DNA from: Adiantum capillus-veneris
Taxonomy: Eukaryota; Streptophyta; Polypodiopsida; Polypodiales; Pteridaceae
Reading direction: 5' to 3'
Assembly (NCBI GenBank): GCA_014529385.2
Contig: CM043958.1
Span: forward strand, 79,293,025 to 79,355,024
Length of the DNA: 62,000 nucleotides
Made by a program: the position numbers and the translations under genes. This document shows, piece by piece, positions 1 through 10,619 of the stretch. The notes below the pieces were generated by a model. The model had not been told where the DNA came from. It ran no database searches and saw only the letters and a list, made by a program, of their open reading frames with translations. The first letter of the stretch is position 1. Each line of letters begins with the position of its first letter.

Positions 1-82
1 TCTGCTGGAGCAGGGAGCGGTGATGTGGATGGAGAATTTGTAGTACTTCCCCCCCCCCCAAAAAACAACTAGCTCCGCTCCT

Positions 83-625
83 TCATCGAGATCGATCGGC
101 GTTAGCGCGCGAGCTGCCCTGACGCTGACTGCCAGAAGAGCGCCGACATGAATCTGGGGCAGAAGGTGGGATAGGTGATGGATAGGTGGACTCCCGTGGC
201 GTCGGACCCTGTGGCGTCGCACCCAACGACGTCAGACCCTGGGGCGTTGGACCCTGTGAAGGAAAAGTTGAACCTGGAGCTGTAGCTGGAAAACTCTGCT
301 GGTATGGAGTGCCTCCAGTCGGAGTAGAGACCTCTGATAATCCAAAAGTTGCTAGCTGCGCCGGTGAATAGCGCTGCTTAAGGGTCTGCTGTGAACCTAA
401 CCACTTAGCCCGAAGACGCAATGTCCTCTCCACATCTGGATCGGTCACAGGTACGGCAGCGGACCTACCTAGAGCGTCCCGAAACCAGCTGAACCCTGAT
501 GATGACTGCTGAGGCGATGGCTGTGAATAATAGGCAGAGAGAGCGTCGGGATATGACATCCCGTCTACCATGAAATCCTCAATGCTGCGAAAGCGTGGTG
601 TGGAAGAAGAAGACATGGTCTGCAT
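83..625 (-). CDS. Hypothetical Pro/Gln/Ser/Thr-rich protein
   Basis: An open frame of 180 codons that I do not recognise. The N-terminal half has mixed composition, with an acidic and aromatic stretch (residues about 13-55) and a basic stretch around residues 65-85. The C-terminal half is low complexity with repeated GPTPQG / GATPQGPTP units, then a Ser/Arg tail. Two ATG codons lie close together at the 5' end (MQTM); either could be the start. There are no catalytic motifs, signal peptide or membrane segment. It lies next to a palindromic repeat array and CACTA-1, so it may be an accessory transposon protein or an exon of a longer gene running off the left edge. The absence of stops over 543 bp supports coding, but composition alone could produce this. 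Confidence 0.4.
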   Translation of the reverse strand: MQTMSSSSTPRFRSIEDFMVDGMSYPDALSAYYSQPSPQQSSSGFSWFRDALGRSAAVPVTDPDVERTLRLRAKWLGSQQTLKQRYSPAQLATFGLSEVSTPTGGTPYQQSFPATAPGSTFPSQGPTPQGLTSLGATPQGPTPRESTYPSPIPPSAPDSCRRSSGSQRQGSSRANADRSR

Positions 626-951
626 TTATTACGACAAAGATTAAACTAAGGTATAAAATTTGAATATATGATTAAAAATTTATACATTGATTTTTTTCAA
701 ACATTGGATTCTCTATAGTATCCAATGTGGAAAGAATCCAATCTGTGTCTACAACCTATAAAAGAGTCCTTAAGCCTTGAGTGCTAATAAGATATTAGTG
801 TTTGTATTGACTAATAAGAGATTATTGTGTTTATGATTAGTGTGACCGATTGCACGATCACTTGGACGGCCGTTGGGGCCTAATACGTCACTTACGACTT
901 AATCATGGAGGTATGTTTCTGTTTTTGTGTTGATTGTTGTTTAATTTAACT
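626..951. other. AT-rich spacer
   Basis: AT-rich DNA without a convincing reading frame. It holds a TATA-like CTATAAAAG near 757-766 on the plus strand and short repeated words of the type CTAATAAGAnATTA (about 785-835), which may be decayed relatives of the palindromic array to the right. Confidence 0.5.
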
Positions 952-2290
952 TAATTAGTGTGTGTTTTAGTGTTGGCCAATGTAATTGGCTTGTGCACAC
1001 ACTAATTAGTGTGTGTTTTAGTGTTGGCTTGTGTAGTTGGCTTGTGCACACACTAATTAGTGTGTTTTAACATACACTAATTAGTGTGTGCATTAGATTG
1101 TGCACACACTAATTAGTGTGTGTTAACATACACTAATTAGTGTGGGCATTGGCTTGTGCACACACTAATTAGTGTGTGCATTGGCTTGTGCACACACTAA
1201 TTAGTGTGTTTTAACATACACTAATTAGTGTGTGCATTAGATTGTGCACACACTAATTAGTGTGTGCATTGGCCAATTATATTGGTCAATGCACACACTA
1301 ATCACACACTAAATAGTGTGTGTATTGGTCAATCAAATTGACCAATGCACACACTAAATAGTGTGTGTATTGGCCAATCCAATTGGCTTATGCACACACT
1401 AATCACACACTAAATAATGTGTGTATTGGCTTGTGCACACACTAAATAATGTGTGTATTGGCCAATCCAATTGACCAATGCACACACTAATCCCAAACTA
1501 ATTAGTGTGTGCATTGACCAATCACATTGGCCAATGCACACACTAATCACACACAAATTAGTGTGTGTTAACACATACTAATTAGTGTGTGAATTGGCCA
1601 ATCCCATTGACCAATGCACACACTAATCTCAAACTAATTAATGTGTGCATTGACCAATCACATTGGCCAATGCACACACTAATCACAAACTAATTAGAGT
1701 GTGCATTGACCAATCACATTGGCCAATGCACACACAAATTAGTGTGTGAATTGGCCAATCCCATTGACCAATGCACACACTAATCACACACTAATTAGTG
1801 TGTACATTGACCAATCACATTGGCCAATGCACACACTAATCCCAAACTAATTAGTGTGTACATTGACCAATCACATTGGCCAATGCACACACTAATCACA
1901 AACTAATTAGTGTGTGCATTGACCAATCACATTGGCCAATACACACACAAATTAGTGTGTGTTAACACATACTAATTAGTGTGTGAATTGGCCAATCCCA
2001 TTGACCAATGCACACACTAATTAGTGTGTACATTGACCAATCACATTGGCCAATGCACACACAAATTAGTGTGTGTTAATGAGCACTAATTAGTGTGTGA
2101 ATTGACCAATCCCATTGACCAATGCACACACTAATTAGTGTGTGCATTGACCAATCGCATTGGCCAATGCACACACTAATAACACACTAATTAGTGTGTG
2201 CATTGACCAATCACATTGGCCAATGCACACACTAATCACACACTAATTAGTGTGTGTTAACACACACTAATTAGTGTGTGCATGGCTAAT
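952..2290. repeat. Palindromic minisatellite array built on CACTAATTAGTG
   Basis: More than a dozen imperfect units of about 60-90 bp. Each unit combines a short palindrome (ACACACTAATTAGTGTGT) with a longer one in which GTGTGTGCATTG, A or G, then CCAAT faces its complement across a 2-4 bp loop. Both strands therefore read almost the same throughout and every unit can fold back. The core holds CACTA and TAGTG back to back, which are the terminal bases of CACTA transposons, and the array lies just upstream of CACTA-1, so it may be that element's subterminal region. That link is inference. Confidence 0.85.
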
Positions 2291-2403
2291 CCCAAATTTA
2301 ACATATTAGGTTATGCAAGTAATAAATTTAACAAATTTGACAAATCTAACAAGTTTAGATTTTGCAAGTAACTAATAATTAACAAAAATTTAGGTTTTGG
2401 TGT

Positions 2404-2583
2404 GTCTTTACTTACACTAATTAGTGTGTGCATTAGAATAATGCACACACTAATTAGTGTGTGTAAAGAACACATGCACTAATTAGTGTGTAAAGAACAC
2501 ATGCACTACTTAGTGTGTGTGTATGCATGTGTGTGTATGCGTGTATACATGTGTGTATGCGTGTGTGTGTGTGTATGCATGTG
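2404..2583. repeat. Outlying palindrome copies and TG/CATG microsatellite
   Basis: Three more copies of the CACTAATTAGTG palindrome (about 2416-2510) follow an AT-rich gap (2291-2403). They run into a TGTG/TATGCATG-type dinucleotide-rich tract ending at about 2583. Confidence 0.7.
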
Positions 2584-2825
2584 AAAAAATCAAAAAACAT
2601 AACAAGAAAACTTACATGGAACATGGAGCGCTTGTTGGGAGAGGGTAGGAGAGTGGAAGAGTAGAGATGGTGGAGAGTAGAAGAGTAGAAATGGAGGTAG
2701 AGCTCAAGGTTGTGAGGTTCGCGCTCTCGGCTTATGTGGAGAAGACGATGAAATTGGAATTTTAGGGCTTTGAACTTTGCGGGGCACGCGGGTGCTCCTA
2801 TTTATAAAAAAAATTGAAAATTGAT
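2584..2825. other. Spacer upstream of CACTA-1 motif cluster
   Basis: No supported gene. Purine-rich GAGAGTAGAAGAGTAGA words occur at about 2640-2700, and a TATA-like TATTTATAAA near 2800 on the plus strand could serve the CACTA-1 transposase promoter. Confidence 0.4.
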
Positions 2826-2892
2826 TTGCCGCTCCTATTACCGCGAGCATTACCGCGTGCCTTACCGCGCTTATTACCGCACCTATTACCGC
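2826..2892. promoter_or_regulatory. Left subterminal TTACCGC motif cluster
   Basis: Five copies of TTACCGC plus one TTGCCGC within 67 bp, all in the same orientation and facing the opposite way to the right-end cluster. In En/Spm elements, clusters of short subterminal repeats bind the element's own proteins. That role here is inferred from position and symmetry. Confidence 0.65.
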
Positions 2893-3123
2893 GGAGCAAA
2901 TTCGGGCCATATACACAGAGGGCCACTTTCTGACATTATTACTATTGATCCTCAAAATCTATTGGTACTATGTTTTTTATAAACTATATATAAAATGAAA
3001 GTATTCCTAGTACTTTGAAAATGACATTTTTACCTAAAAGTTTAATTTTTACTTTTTACTGATATTTTATTAACATTCTTTGGTAATTTGATTTTAATTA
3101 GTGTATATAATTTATTAATGTAG

Positions 3124-6100
3124 GTTGCTTGGGATGATTTTGGCCCCTCCACTGAACCGGATAGATCACGGTGGTTGGCCGAGCGACTACCATGCCCATG
3201 CGTGCGGTGCAAATGCGCCATTGCTCGACTTCGACGGATATGCTTGAGCCATGTAGAAGATTATGGACTATGGGACGATCCTTACAAGCGTGCACAGATG
3301 GAAATAAACGATCCGCAAATTGTAGCGGCTATTGACGTCACCCCTCATTGGCGTGTAGTTGGTGGAGGAGGGGAAAGGAGGGTGGAAGAGCGCATGCGCC
3401 AGGAATCCATTAGAGAGGGAGGAAGCACATCAAATCAGCCAAGTACTACTGCTCCCTCTTATTCAAGTGACCACATCCCATCTCCTTATGTGGATGCAAA
3501 AAACAACCATTTGCATAGAATGGTTGAGGATCTCTTTGCATGAGAGGAGGAGCATGAACCAGAGTGTGCATGCGAAGAAGCTTCCGAAAGAACGAGGAGT
3601 GAGCTACTCGATTCGGCACACACCGCACTATATGATAGATTCTCTTACTCCATTTTAAGGGTATCTCTCGAAGTCCTTAACCTTCAAGCGATGTTTGGAT
3701 GGAGCAATGCTAGTGTCGACGCACTTTTGAGGTATGTATACAGATTGTGAAGGATGCTTGTGGAGTGCATAAATTAGCCTCTAATGTACTTTCTTCTTGT
3801 GATAGGTTGCTAGGAAAGATGCTACCAGCTGGCAATCACATGCCAGAGAATAGACAAAAAGCCCGCGAAGTGGTGACTGCATTAGGGATGGATTATGATC
3901 GCATTCATGCTTGTGTGAATGATTGTGTGCTCTTTCATAATGAGCATGCCAATTGTGACACATGTCCATCGTGCGGGGAACCTAGGTTCAAAGAAGGAAT
4001 ACAGAGCAACAGAATTCCACGTAAAGTTTTGAGGCATTTTCCACTCATCCCTCGCATCCAACATATGTTTAGATCGAAGGGTACGAGCGAGCTTTTGAGT
4101 TGGCATGCAAAAAATCGCTCCACAGATGGTATTATGAGAGTTCCAACTGACTCACCAGCGTGGAAGCACATAGAGGACACATGGCCAGAGTTCAAGGATG
4201 AGCCTCGTCACTTGAGGATTAGGTTAGCTAGTGATGGAGTGAATCCATTTGGGCACCACTCTACTTCATGGAGCACTTGGCCGGTGGTGGTTGTAAACTA
4301 CAATATTTTGCCTTGGGAGGCAACAAAAAAGGGAAACATTTTACTATCACTTCTCATTCCAGGAAAGCACAAGGTAAAAGACATGGATGTATATCTGTAG
4401 CCTCTTATTGATGAGCTTCAAGAACTATGGAGAGGCATAGATGTCATTGACATTTCACGGCCACCACGAGACCGCAAAGCCGTCATCAAGTGCATCCTCA
4501 TGTGGACCATGCATGATTACCCAGGATTTGGAGAGGTATCTGGTAAGTATGCACATGTTAATTGTACTCTTTGCTTTAGTTTTATCATCTCATGTGTAAC
4601 GTTTGTTTACCTCTTGGCAGGATTGGCAACATCTGGACATAGTGCGTGTCCCACTTGTGGCCCTTCCCTTGTGACAGAGAGACCTCCTCTTCTTGGGAAG
4701 GTGATCTATCCCAACAACCATCGCTTCCTACCTCCTTCACATCGTAGATATGCTCCCCCTATCAATGGAGTGCAGCCGTTCCATTGGAACATGGCTGATT
4801 GGGCGAAGCATTGGGAGGAGCATCATGGTACCTCCCCGCCTCCCAATGGGTTGCCAAAGGGTATGTCGAGGTACTCAATCTTCTTGTCGCTCCCCTATTG
4901 GGTGTCGTTGAAAATTCAGCACTTATTGGACCCTATGCATGTATTCAAAAATGTTGGGCAAGCTATATGGGATCACATAATTGGCAAGAAGGATTCATTG
5001 GGTGCTAGGGAAGATTTAAGAGACATTAGACGTCTCCCCTCTTCAGCCATGCCCCGCATGGGGGAGCGGGGAAATATGATTCTCCCAAAATCACCGTGGA
5101 TAATGTCAAAGGCAGACCAAGAGCGGACAAAGCAAGTTATTGCATCCATCAGAACTCCAACGGGATATATGCGGTCACTCAAAGGTGCTTTCACAAAAAC
5201 CAAAAAGGGTGGCTCCACTCAATTGTATGGATTGAAATCCCATGATTGGCATAAAATCCTTCAGGTAAAAGTAGAACAGTTTGTGGTGTCTATGTGTCCT
5301 TATATATAGGTTGACATTCACTAAGATGTTTTATTGTTTGTAGTTTGTACTTCCAATAACTATTAGTGGTTATGGGGACATTAAGGTGAAAGCTGCAATA
5401 TTCAAAGTGGGTGAGATTGTGAGGTAATGGGTTTTTTTCAAGTACTATATCATGTTGTGCATGCATGAACTTTGGAATTTTTTTTCATCTACTATATAAC
5501 GTTTGCCCTGTAGATTTGTGAGCTCCAAGGAGATAGAAGTAGAAGCCATACCAGTAGCCCATCAGCGAGCAGTAGAGGCAGTGTGTGCTATTGAGGATGC
5601 ATTCCCACGTACAATCCTGGTTAGCCAAATACACCTATTGCTTCACCTTGTTGATGAGATTGCCATTTGTGGGGTGGTTCACTCTAGATGGATGTTCTTC
5701 TTGGAGAGATTCTTGAAGATTTTAAAGGACTTTGCTAGATTGAGGTCACAACCGGAGGTATGCAAAATCAATACAATATAGATAGCATTTATAGGCTATG
5801 GAGTTACTAATAAAAATATGTGGTTTTAATGTTTTCAGGTGAGCATGGCAGAAGGTTGGGTGGTGAAAGAGGCTTTTGTGTATGTCTCACAGTGGATCCA
5901 TCATTGCCTTGTCTGTGGAGTAAAGAAGAGGATCTTAGGAAGCACTCAACCATTCCCAGTGGAAAAGGCTCACTCTTGGTCATGGATAGAGAGTTTCATG
6001 CCATAGTCAACAACTACTCTTTACTCAATGCCACTATCATGACCAAATGGGTCAATATGTACTTGGAAGCCCGCGCAGTTAGAGAAAGGGATAGAGATGC

Positions 6101-7086
6101 ATGGAAGAGGTCCCATGGAGGTAGTCGTGTACCTCCTTTTCCTAAAGAGCTTGCAAAATATCCTGATTTGATTCAAGTAGAGTGGATCCATAATGCCATG
6201 ACCAATGCCAAAGCACAAGGAGAACAAATAAGCCCTAAAGAATGGGAGTATGCGTGAGGATGCTTGCGCAAGGGGAAGGTGTATATGTTATGTATGCATG
6301 TATGCAAATCACTTAATTAAATGCGATGTAACCTCTTATGCATTGTGATTGTAGGGTCTCATTTTCAACTCCATTTGGTCCGAAGGCCGACATTTTCGCA
6401 CCCGCAAGATAGATGAGCGACGGACCACTAATGATTGTGGCGTGATGGGAAACTTTGACACAACAACAGATGAGGTCAGATATTGTGGTACTATAGAGAG
6501 AATAATCAAAGTGGATTTCAGATCTTTTCACAAATTCCTCTTTGAGTGCCGATGGTTTGTGGGTGAGGTCAAAAGACATGAAAATGGGCTCATTATGGTG
6601 GATTCCACCCAATTCCATCGGGGAAAAACTGACAACTTGGTGTATCCTAGTAGTTGCGAGCAGGTAATTTAGGCTAAGTGCAATTAACTTAAATTAAAAA
6701 TTTAAGTTATGTATATCAGCTTATTCTTTGTGTGTGACGCACAGGTCTTTTATGTGCCATGTATATATCAAAGAAGACTTTGGTATGTCATTCCAGTCAG
6801 GCCGCGGGGTAGATCTATCTTTACAGAGACGGACATTGAGCCAGTAATTGGTCCCATCATACCATCACCACAAGATGCAGAGGAAGATGTAGTAGAAGTT
6901 GAAGAAGGTCAGCCAAACCTTGCAAATAGTCATCTTGAGGAGGAGGAAGAGGGAGAAAGCGACGATGATTCTACATGAGGTGATGGAGAGGAGGAAGAAT
7001 CTCTAAATATGTTTATTGATTTGAATACTATGGGTCTAAATATGGATCCTAGTGCTTGTAGAGATCTTATACAAGATGAGAATTAA
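3124..7086 (+). pseudogene. CACTA TNP2-family transposase, spliced and interrupted
   Basis: The exons can be joined in frame as about 3124-3731, 3806-4542, 4621-5264, 5344-5423, 5514-5757, 5839-6278, 6355-6663 and 6745-7086, with introns of 74-90 bp bounded by GT-AG. Domains in order: a transposase-associated zinc region (CPCVRC near 3187), the TNP2 core (IHACVNDCVLF, CDTCPSCGEPRFK, the WPVVVVNYN block, LDPMHVFKNVG), a DUF4218-like block (KSHDWHKILQ to SRWMFFLERF), a DUF4216-like block (CGTIERIIKVDF to CEQVFYV) and an acidic tail. It is broken by in-frame stops at 3541 (TGA), 4398 (TAG), 6255 (TGA) and 6976 (TGA), and by a frameshift near 5900. The stops fit C-to-T changes of CGA or CAG codons. 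The protein would cut and join the element's ends; this copy should be inactive. Confidence 0.92.
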
Positions 7087-7347
7087 TAAAACTCTCCATT
7101 CTTTCACTTGGTGTAGTATATGATCAATTTGCAAGTGTTTCGTTATGTGCTTATGAATAGTATTTGTAATGGTTTTGTTATGAGTTCAATGATTTATGTA
7201 TAGAATTTTTAGAGTGAAAGAGAGATTAAGTGAAGTGAGCAAGCATTCTGGAGAGTGTAGGAGTTGTAGTGTGTAAATACATTTTGAGTTGTATTGAATT
7301 TAAATGGAAAACCGCGGGAGAGGGAGGGGGAAGGGGGTCTAGCCTTA

Positions 7348-7483
7348 GCGGTAATGTGCGCGGCAATATTCACGGAAATGCATGCGGTAATATTTGCGGT
7401 AAAGTGTCGCTTGAGTATCAAAAGGATTTTCTCTCCTCATTTTGAATTCCTCTCTCTTGTTTTGCGGTAATGGCCCGCGGTAA
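7348..7483. promoter_or_regulatory. Right subterminal GCGGTAA motif cluster
   Basis: Five GCGGTAA copies plus one GCGGCAA, on the opposite strand to the left cluster. The second CACTA copy has the same motif near its 3' end (TTACCGC near 39410 on the plus strand, in a minus-strand element), which shows the motif belongs to the family. Confidence 0.65.
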
Positions 7484-7504
7484 ACACCACGATCTCTCAT
7501 AGTG
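7471..7504 (-). repeat. CACTA-1 right terminal sequence
   Basis: Read on the minus strand from 7504, it begins CACTATGAGAGATC and contains TTTACC followed by GC-rich sequence. The equivalent end of CACTA-2 begins at 39230 with the same first eight bases and the same TTTACC spacing. The three bases after 7504 (CAT) would be the target duplication. Confidence 0.6.
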
Positions 7505-7507
7505 CAT

Positions 7508-7560
7508 ATTTGATTGACTAGGCACAAACTAGCAACCCATAAGCCGCAGAGCATCGATGG
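7508..7560. repeat. Dispersed repeat shared with 10790-10845
   Basis: The stretch reading GACTAGGCACAAACTAGC and onward matches GACCAGGCACATAGTAGC at about 10800, continuing through ACCCATAAGC and AGAGCATC to ATGGAA. CACTA-1 may have inserted into, or beside, a copy of this repeat. Confidence 0.55.
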
Positions 7561-7639
7561 AATGGAAAGAAAGAGTTAACATAGACCATGAAAAAAAAAT
7601 CCATCTCTCTGTCTCTTGCCTCAACGTCCTTACAAATGA

Positions 7640-7695
<56 letters not shown>

Positions 7696-7918
7696 CTCTT
7701 GCCTTTTCCTTTGTAGATTCTTACTAATGGAAGGACCTCAAGTAGGGGAAATGGATGGCCCAATTTTTTTAAAGAGGAATCTCGCAAGATCCTTTTATTT
7801 GAAAGAGAAGGAAAAGATTAAGAGAGAAAAAAATGTATTTCTCTATCTGGCTCTTTCCACATGTGGGTTGGGTTTTGTTCTATTTCTCCCTCCCTCTCTC
7901 TCTCTCTCTCTCTCCCCC

Positions 7919-8005
<87 letters not shown>

Positions 8006-8550
8006 GTTTGCAAACAGTAGAAGAGGCGTTTTGTGTGTCACACTTGAAAAATCCGTTGCATAGTTGATGACAAAAGTAGAAGCAAGAGAATCAGTATCCT
8101 TTGGACTGACATACATCGAGATGGGGTGCAGAGGGTATCGAAAAGTTCACTGGCTTGTCTTTGTCCTACTTCATCTCCTGCCGTGGGCCATGTGAAATAC
8201 TAGGCTATCTCTATCCTACCTAATATATAGCAGATGTTATACATAGTTTAAGCATAGGGGGAGGAGAGTTGCTTCAATTGTAGATGTGGAGATGAGTAGC
8301 ACCGCGGTAGGGGGGGGGGGGGGGGGGGGGGGGGGGCATCATAAGATAAATGCTAGCTTTGTGCAAATTCACTATGGCATGGTGAAGGGCATTTTGGGTT
8401 GAGGTTGACTAAGGAGGATCTTAAGAGATGCTATGTCTTTTAGAGAAAAAGTGAGTGGAAGAGAAAAAGTAGACATGGCATGTGGAAAGAAAGAGATAAG
8501 GTGATGGACTTTTTTGCATGGCGAGTGCAGTGTGCATTGTGTCAGCTCGA
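7561..8550. other. Non-coding DNA with homopolymer and CT tracts
   Basis: No supported gene. It contains a (CT)n tract at 7642-7691, a CT tract at about 7892-7912 leading into an uninterrupted run of 84 C (7920-8003), and a run of 27 G (8310-8336). Poly-proline and poly-glycine frames across the C/G runs are artefacts of the repeats. Confidence 0.8.
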
Positions 8551-8677
8551 TGAGGGATGCAAGGCTAGGCCATATGCACACAGAGTCTCTCAATGAAGGG
8601 TACAAGGTTAGGCCGCATGCACGTGGAGTCTCTCAATGATGGGTGCAAGGCCATGCCACATGCGCACGCAGTCTCTG
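8551..8677. repeat. Three-copy 43-bp tandem repeat
   Basis: Copies at 8551-8593, 8594-8636 and 8637-8677, each containing GGTGCAAGG-like and GAGTCTCTCAA-like words, with moderate divergence. A looser duplication of GAGCATGT...GCAATGGGAG...GGAACATGTGG follows at about 8753-8800 and 8862-8905. Confidence 0.75.
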
Positions 8678-8905
8678 TGTGTGTGTGCACGCACGCCTGC
8701 ACTTTGTGTTTATCAACAACCACACAATATTTTCATAACTTGTCGCTCAGAGAGCATGTTTCTGCAATGGGAGAGGGATAGGAGCATGTGGTTGGCAATG
8801 TTCAGGAGCTTTGTCACATGCAGCTGCAGATAAGATGATGATAAAGAGAGCACAAAACCAGGAGCATGTATGTGCAATGGGAGCATGATAGGAACATGTG
8901 GTGAT

Positions 8906-9505
8906 CATAGTTGTGAGCGTCAGAAGCTTTCAGTGCTTTCCAAGAGCCAAAGAGCAGAAGGGGGCTTTGCATGTGCACATGAATACGGACAAACAAGAGG
9001 TTGAAGTTTCATCGATCCAAGGAGAGGGACTTTCAATGTTGAATTAAATGTTTGTACCCCTACTTGCTTCAAAATGCGGATCTAAAAACCCCCAAAATCA
9101 ATCTGTGTTGCCGCGGATTGATTTGAGGAGTTTGGATGTGTGTTGATTGCTTCGTTCAAAGTATTTGGGGACATGGCAGAGCCGGACAGGGACATGAAAT
9201 AGGCGAGCAATGGTGTGTGTCATGGTGAACGCAAAGGCAAATGGTCTAGTTTAAGGCAAACATGGAGAGAGCAAGAGATGCCAACAACACACATCTGTTC
9301 GGAGAGAGTGTATTTTTGCGGGCAAATGTGCATGTTTTTGCTTGCGACACACATACAAGGGGATGTTGATTGCATGTAGAACATGGTGTTATGCGCATCA
9401 TTTTATAGAACATGGGAGGCAGTGTTCCTTTCCCAATGGTGAGGGAGCACAATAGGGTAGGAGACAATGATGGCATGGTCAATTTCAAGCTTTGCTCCAA
9501 ATAGA
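8906..9505. other. Non-coding spacer with first hairpin-repeat copy
   Basis: No supported gene. Around 9090-9125 an imperfect palindrome (AATCAATC ... GATTGATT around GCCGCGG) resembles the hairpin repeat that flanks the CPN10 fragment. Confidence 0.5.
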
Positions 9506-9555
9506 CCCTCCAAATCAGTATGAGGCACCACGTCCTGATTTGGGGGCTTTTCACC
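9506..9555. repeat. Hairpin repeat copy flanking the CPN10 fragment (left)
   Basis: CCTCCAAATCAG, then a decayed GC-rich hairpin, then CCTGATTTGGGGG and CTTTTCACC. It is in the same orientation as the copies at 9968 and 13170, and a GA tract (9567-9600) follows it, as at the other copies. Confidence 0.6.
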
Positions 9556-9564
9556 TTTACTCGG

Positions 9565-9603
<39 letters not shown>

Positions 9604-9628
9604 AGAAGAAGAAGAAGAAGAAGAAGAA

Positions 9629-9925
9629 ATGGACGCGCTATCCGCCGCTTCTATGGTGACTGCTGCCATCGCCCAACCTTTCAGCTTCACGAATCAGCGC
9701 CTTCTCTGCTCGAGAAGCCTTTCCGTCTGCATGGAATACGTGTCCTTTGCTCACCATATCCAACAGTGTCTCATGCGAGCATTGTGATGCCTATAAGTGT
9801 TGCTGTAAAGGAGGTGGACGTTTCCAAGGTTGTCCCTCAAGCTGACCGCGTCCTCATCAGATTAGAGGAGCCTCCTTAGCAATCGACGGGAGGCGTTCTG
9901 TTACCAAAATCTGTAGGGTAACGCA
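9629..9925 (+). pseudogene. CPN10: Plastid 10-kDa chaperonin (CPN10) gene fragment
   Basis: The stretch 9799-9915 encodes VSKVVPQADRVLIRLEEPP, a TAG stop, then QSTGGVLLPKSV. This is the conserved N-terminal part of plant chloroplast-targeted CPN10 co-chaperonins, which cap the Cpn60 ring; the hallmark is PQADRVLxRLE...GGVLLPKS. Upstream, an ATG at 9629 begins a Ser/Ala-rich stretch (MDALSAASMVTAAIAQPF) that looks like a transit peptide, but it is in a different frame from the mature part. The sequence ends where an intron or truncation would fall and the rest of the domain is absent. It lies between two direct copies of a hairpin repeat, which suggests capture by a mobile element. The frameshift, stop and truncation make it non-functional. 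Confidence 0.8.
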
Positions 9926-9967
9926 GTGCCTTGCCGGAGCCTGGAGGCCTCCTTCCCTGTTGCCGGA

Positions 9968-10065
9968 AACCCCTCCAAATCAAGACGCGGCACCGCGTCC
10001 TGATTTAGGGAGTTTTCAAGTTCTCAAAATTTTTGCCTTGTGGCGAGCGAGAGAGAGAGAGAGAG
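9968..10065. repeat. Hairpin repeat copy flanking the CPN10 fragment (right), with GA tract
   Basis: CCTCCAAATCAA, then the near-perfect palindrome GACGCGGCACCGCGTC, then CTGATTTAGGGAG, TTTTCAAGTTCTCAAAA and a (GA)n tract. The best-preserved copy of the family in this window. Confidence 0.7.
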
Positions 10066-10562
10066 ATCTTTAACACCCATCTTCCATTGTTAAGCAGTGT
10101 TGGCAATTACCTTCTCTCCACGCTAGGCTTTGGTAAGGCGTAGGCTGGTAGCAGTCTTTGAAAAAATGCGTCTCTCTTAATATCCTACTGTTTTCAATTT
10201 CATAAATGCCGGCTGAAGGCAAGGAGAAATTCTGCCACAAAATAGAGAATAATAGTGTAAAAATTTGAAAAATAAACCTAATTTTCTAAAATTTCTTCTT
10301 GGCAGATTCAAGGAAGGGAGTCTTGTATGTTAAAAAAAATGATTTTTCTCAAATTTTGGCAGGCAATGGCACACTCCTTCCACATCTATTCCAACTTCCA
10401 AGGACATTGGCTTTGTGAAGCATCGCTAGTTTGGATGTACGACCCAGTGTCGCTTTTGGCCCAATGTTGTGTGTAGGGATGGATGCTTGGTTGGTTTGTT
10501 AAATGTTCTGAGTATTTGCAATGTGAATGTTAAATATCAATCTACCTCATTTATATGTGATC

Positions 10563-10619
<57 letters not shown>

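Larger units (their letters stand above)
2826..7504 (+). mobile_element. CACTA (En/Spm-type) DNA transposon copy 1
   Basis: A TNP2-type transposase relic lies between a left cluster of TTACCGC motifs (2826-2892) and a right cluster of the reverse complement GCGGTAA (7348-7483). The right end finishes in TAGTG at 7500-7504. Read inward from there, CACTATGAGAGATC closely matches the 3' end of the second CACTA copy (CACTATGAAAATC at 39230), which supports this being the true terminus. I could not find a matching left terminal repeat; the element may extend left into the palindromic array, so the start given is only the innermost supported point. Confidence 0.8.

Noticed and set aside
952-2290. 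CRISPR-like regular repeats
   Set aside because: The units are palindromic and vary in spacing, no unique spacers separate identical repeats, and the context is a plant nuclear genome.
2704-2955. A minus-strand 83-codon frame over the TTACCGC cluster
   Set aside because: No recognisable motifs; it overlaps regulatory-type repeats and a likely promoter.
7727-8116. Poly-proline and poly-glycine reading frames
   Set aside because: They are translations of the C run and CT tract in several frames and on both strands, with no other support.
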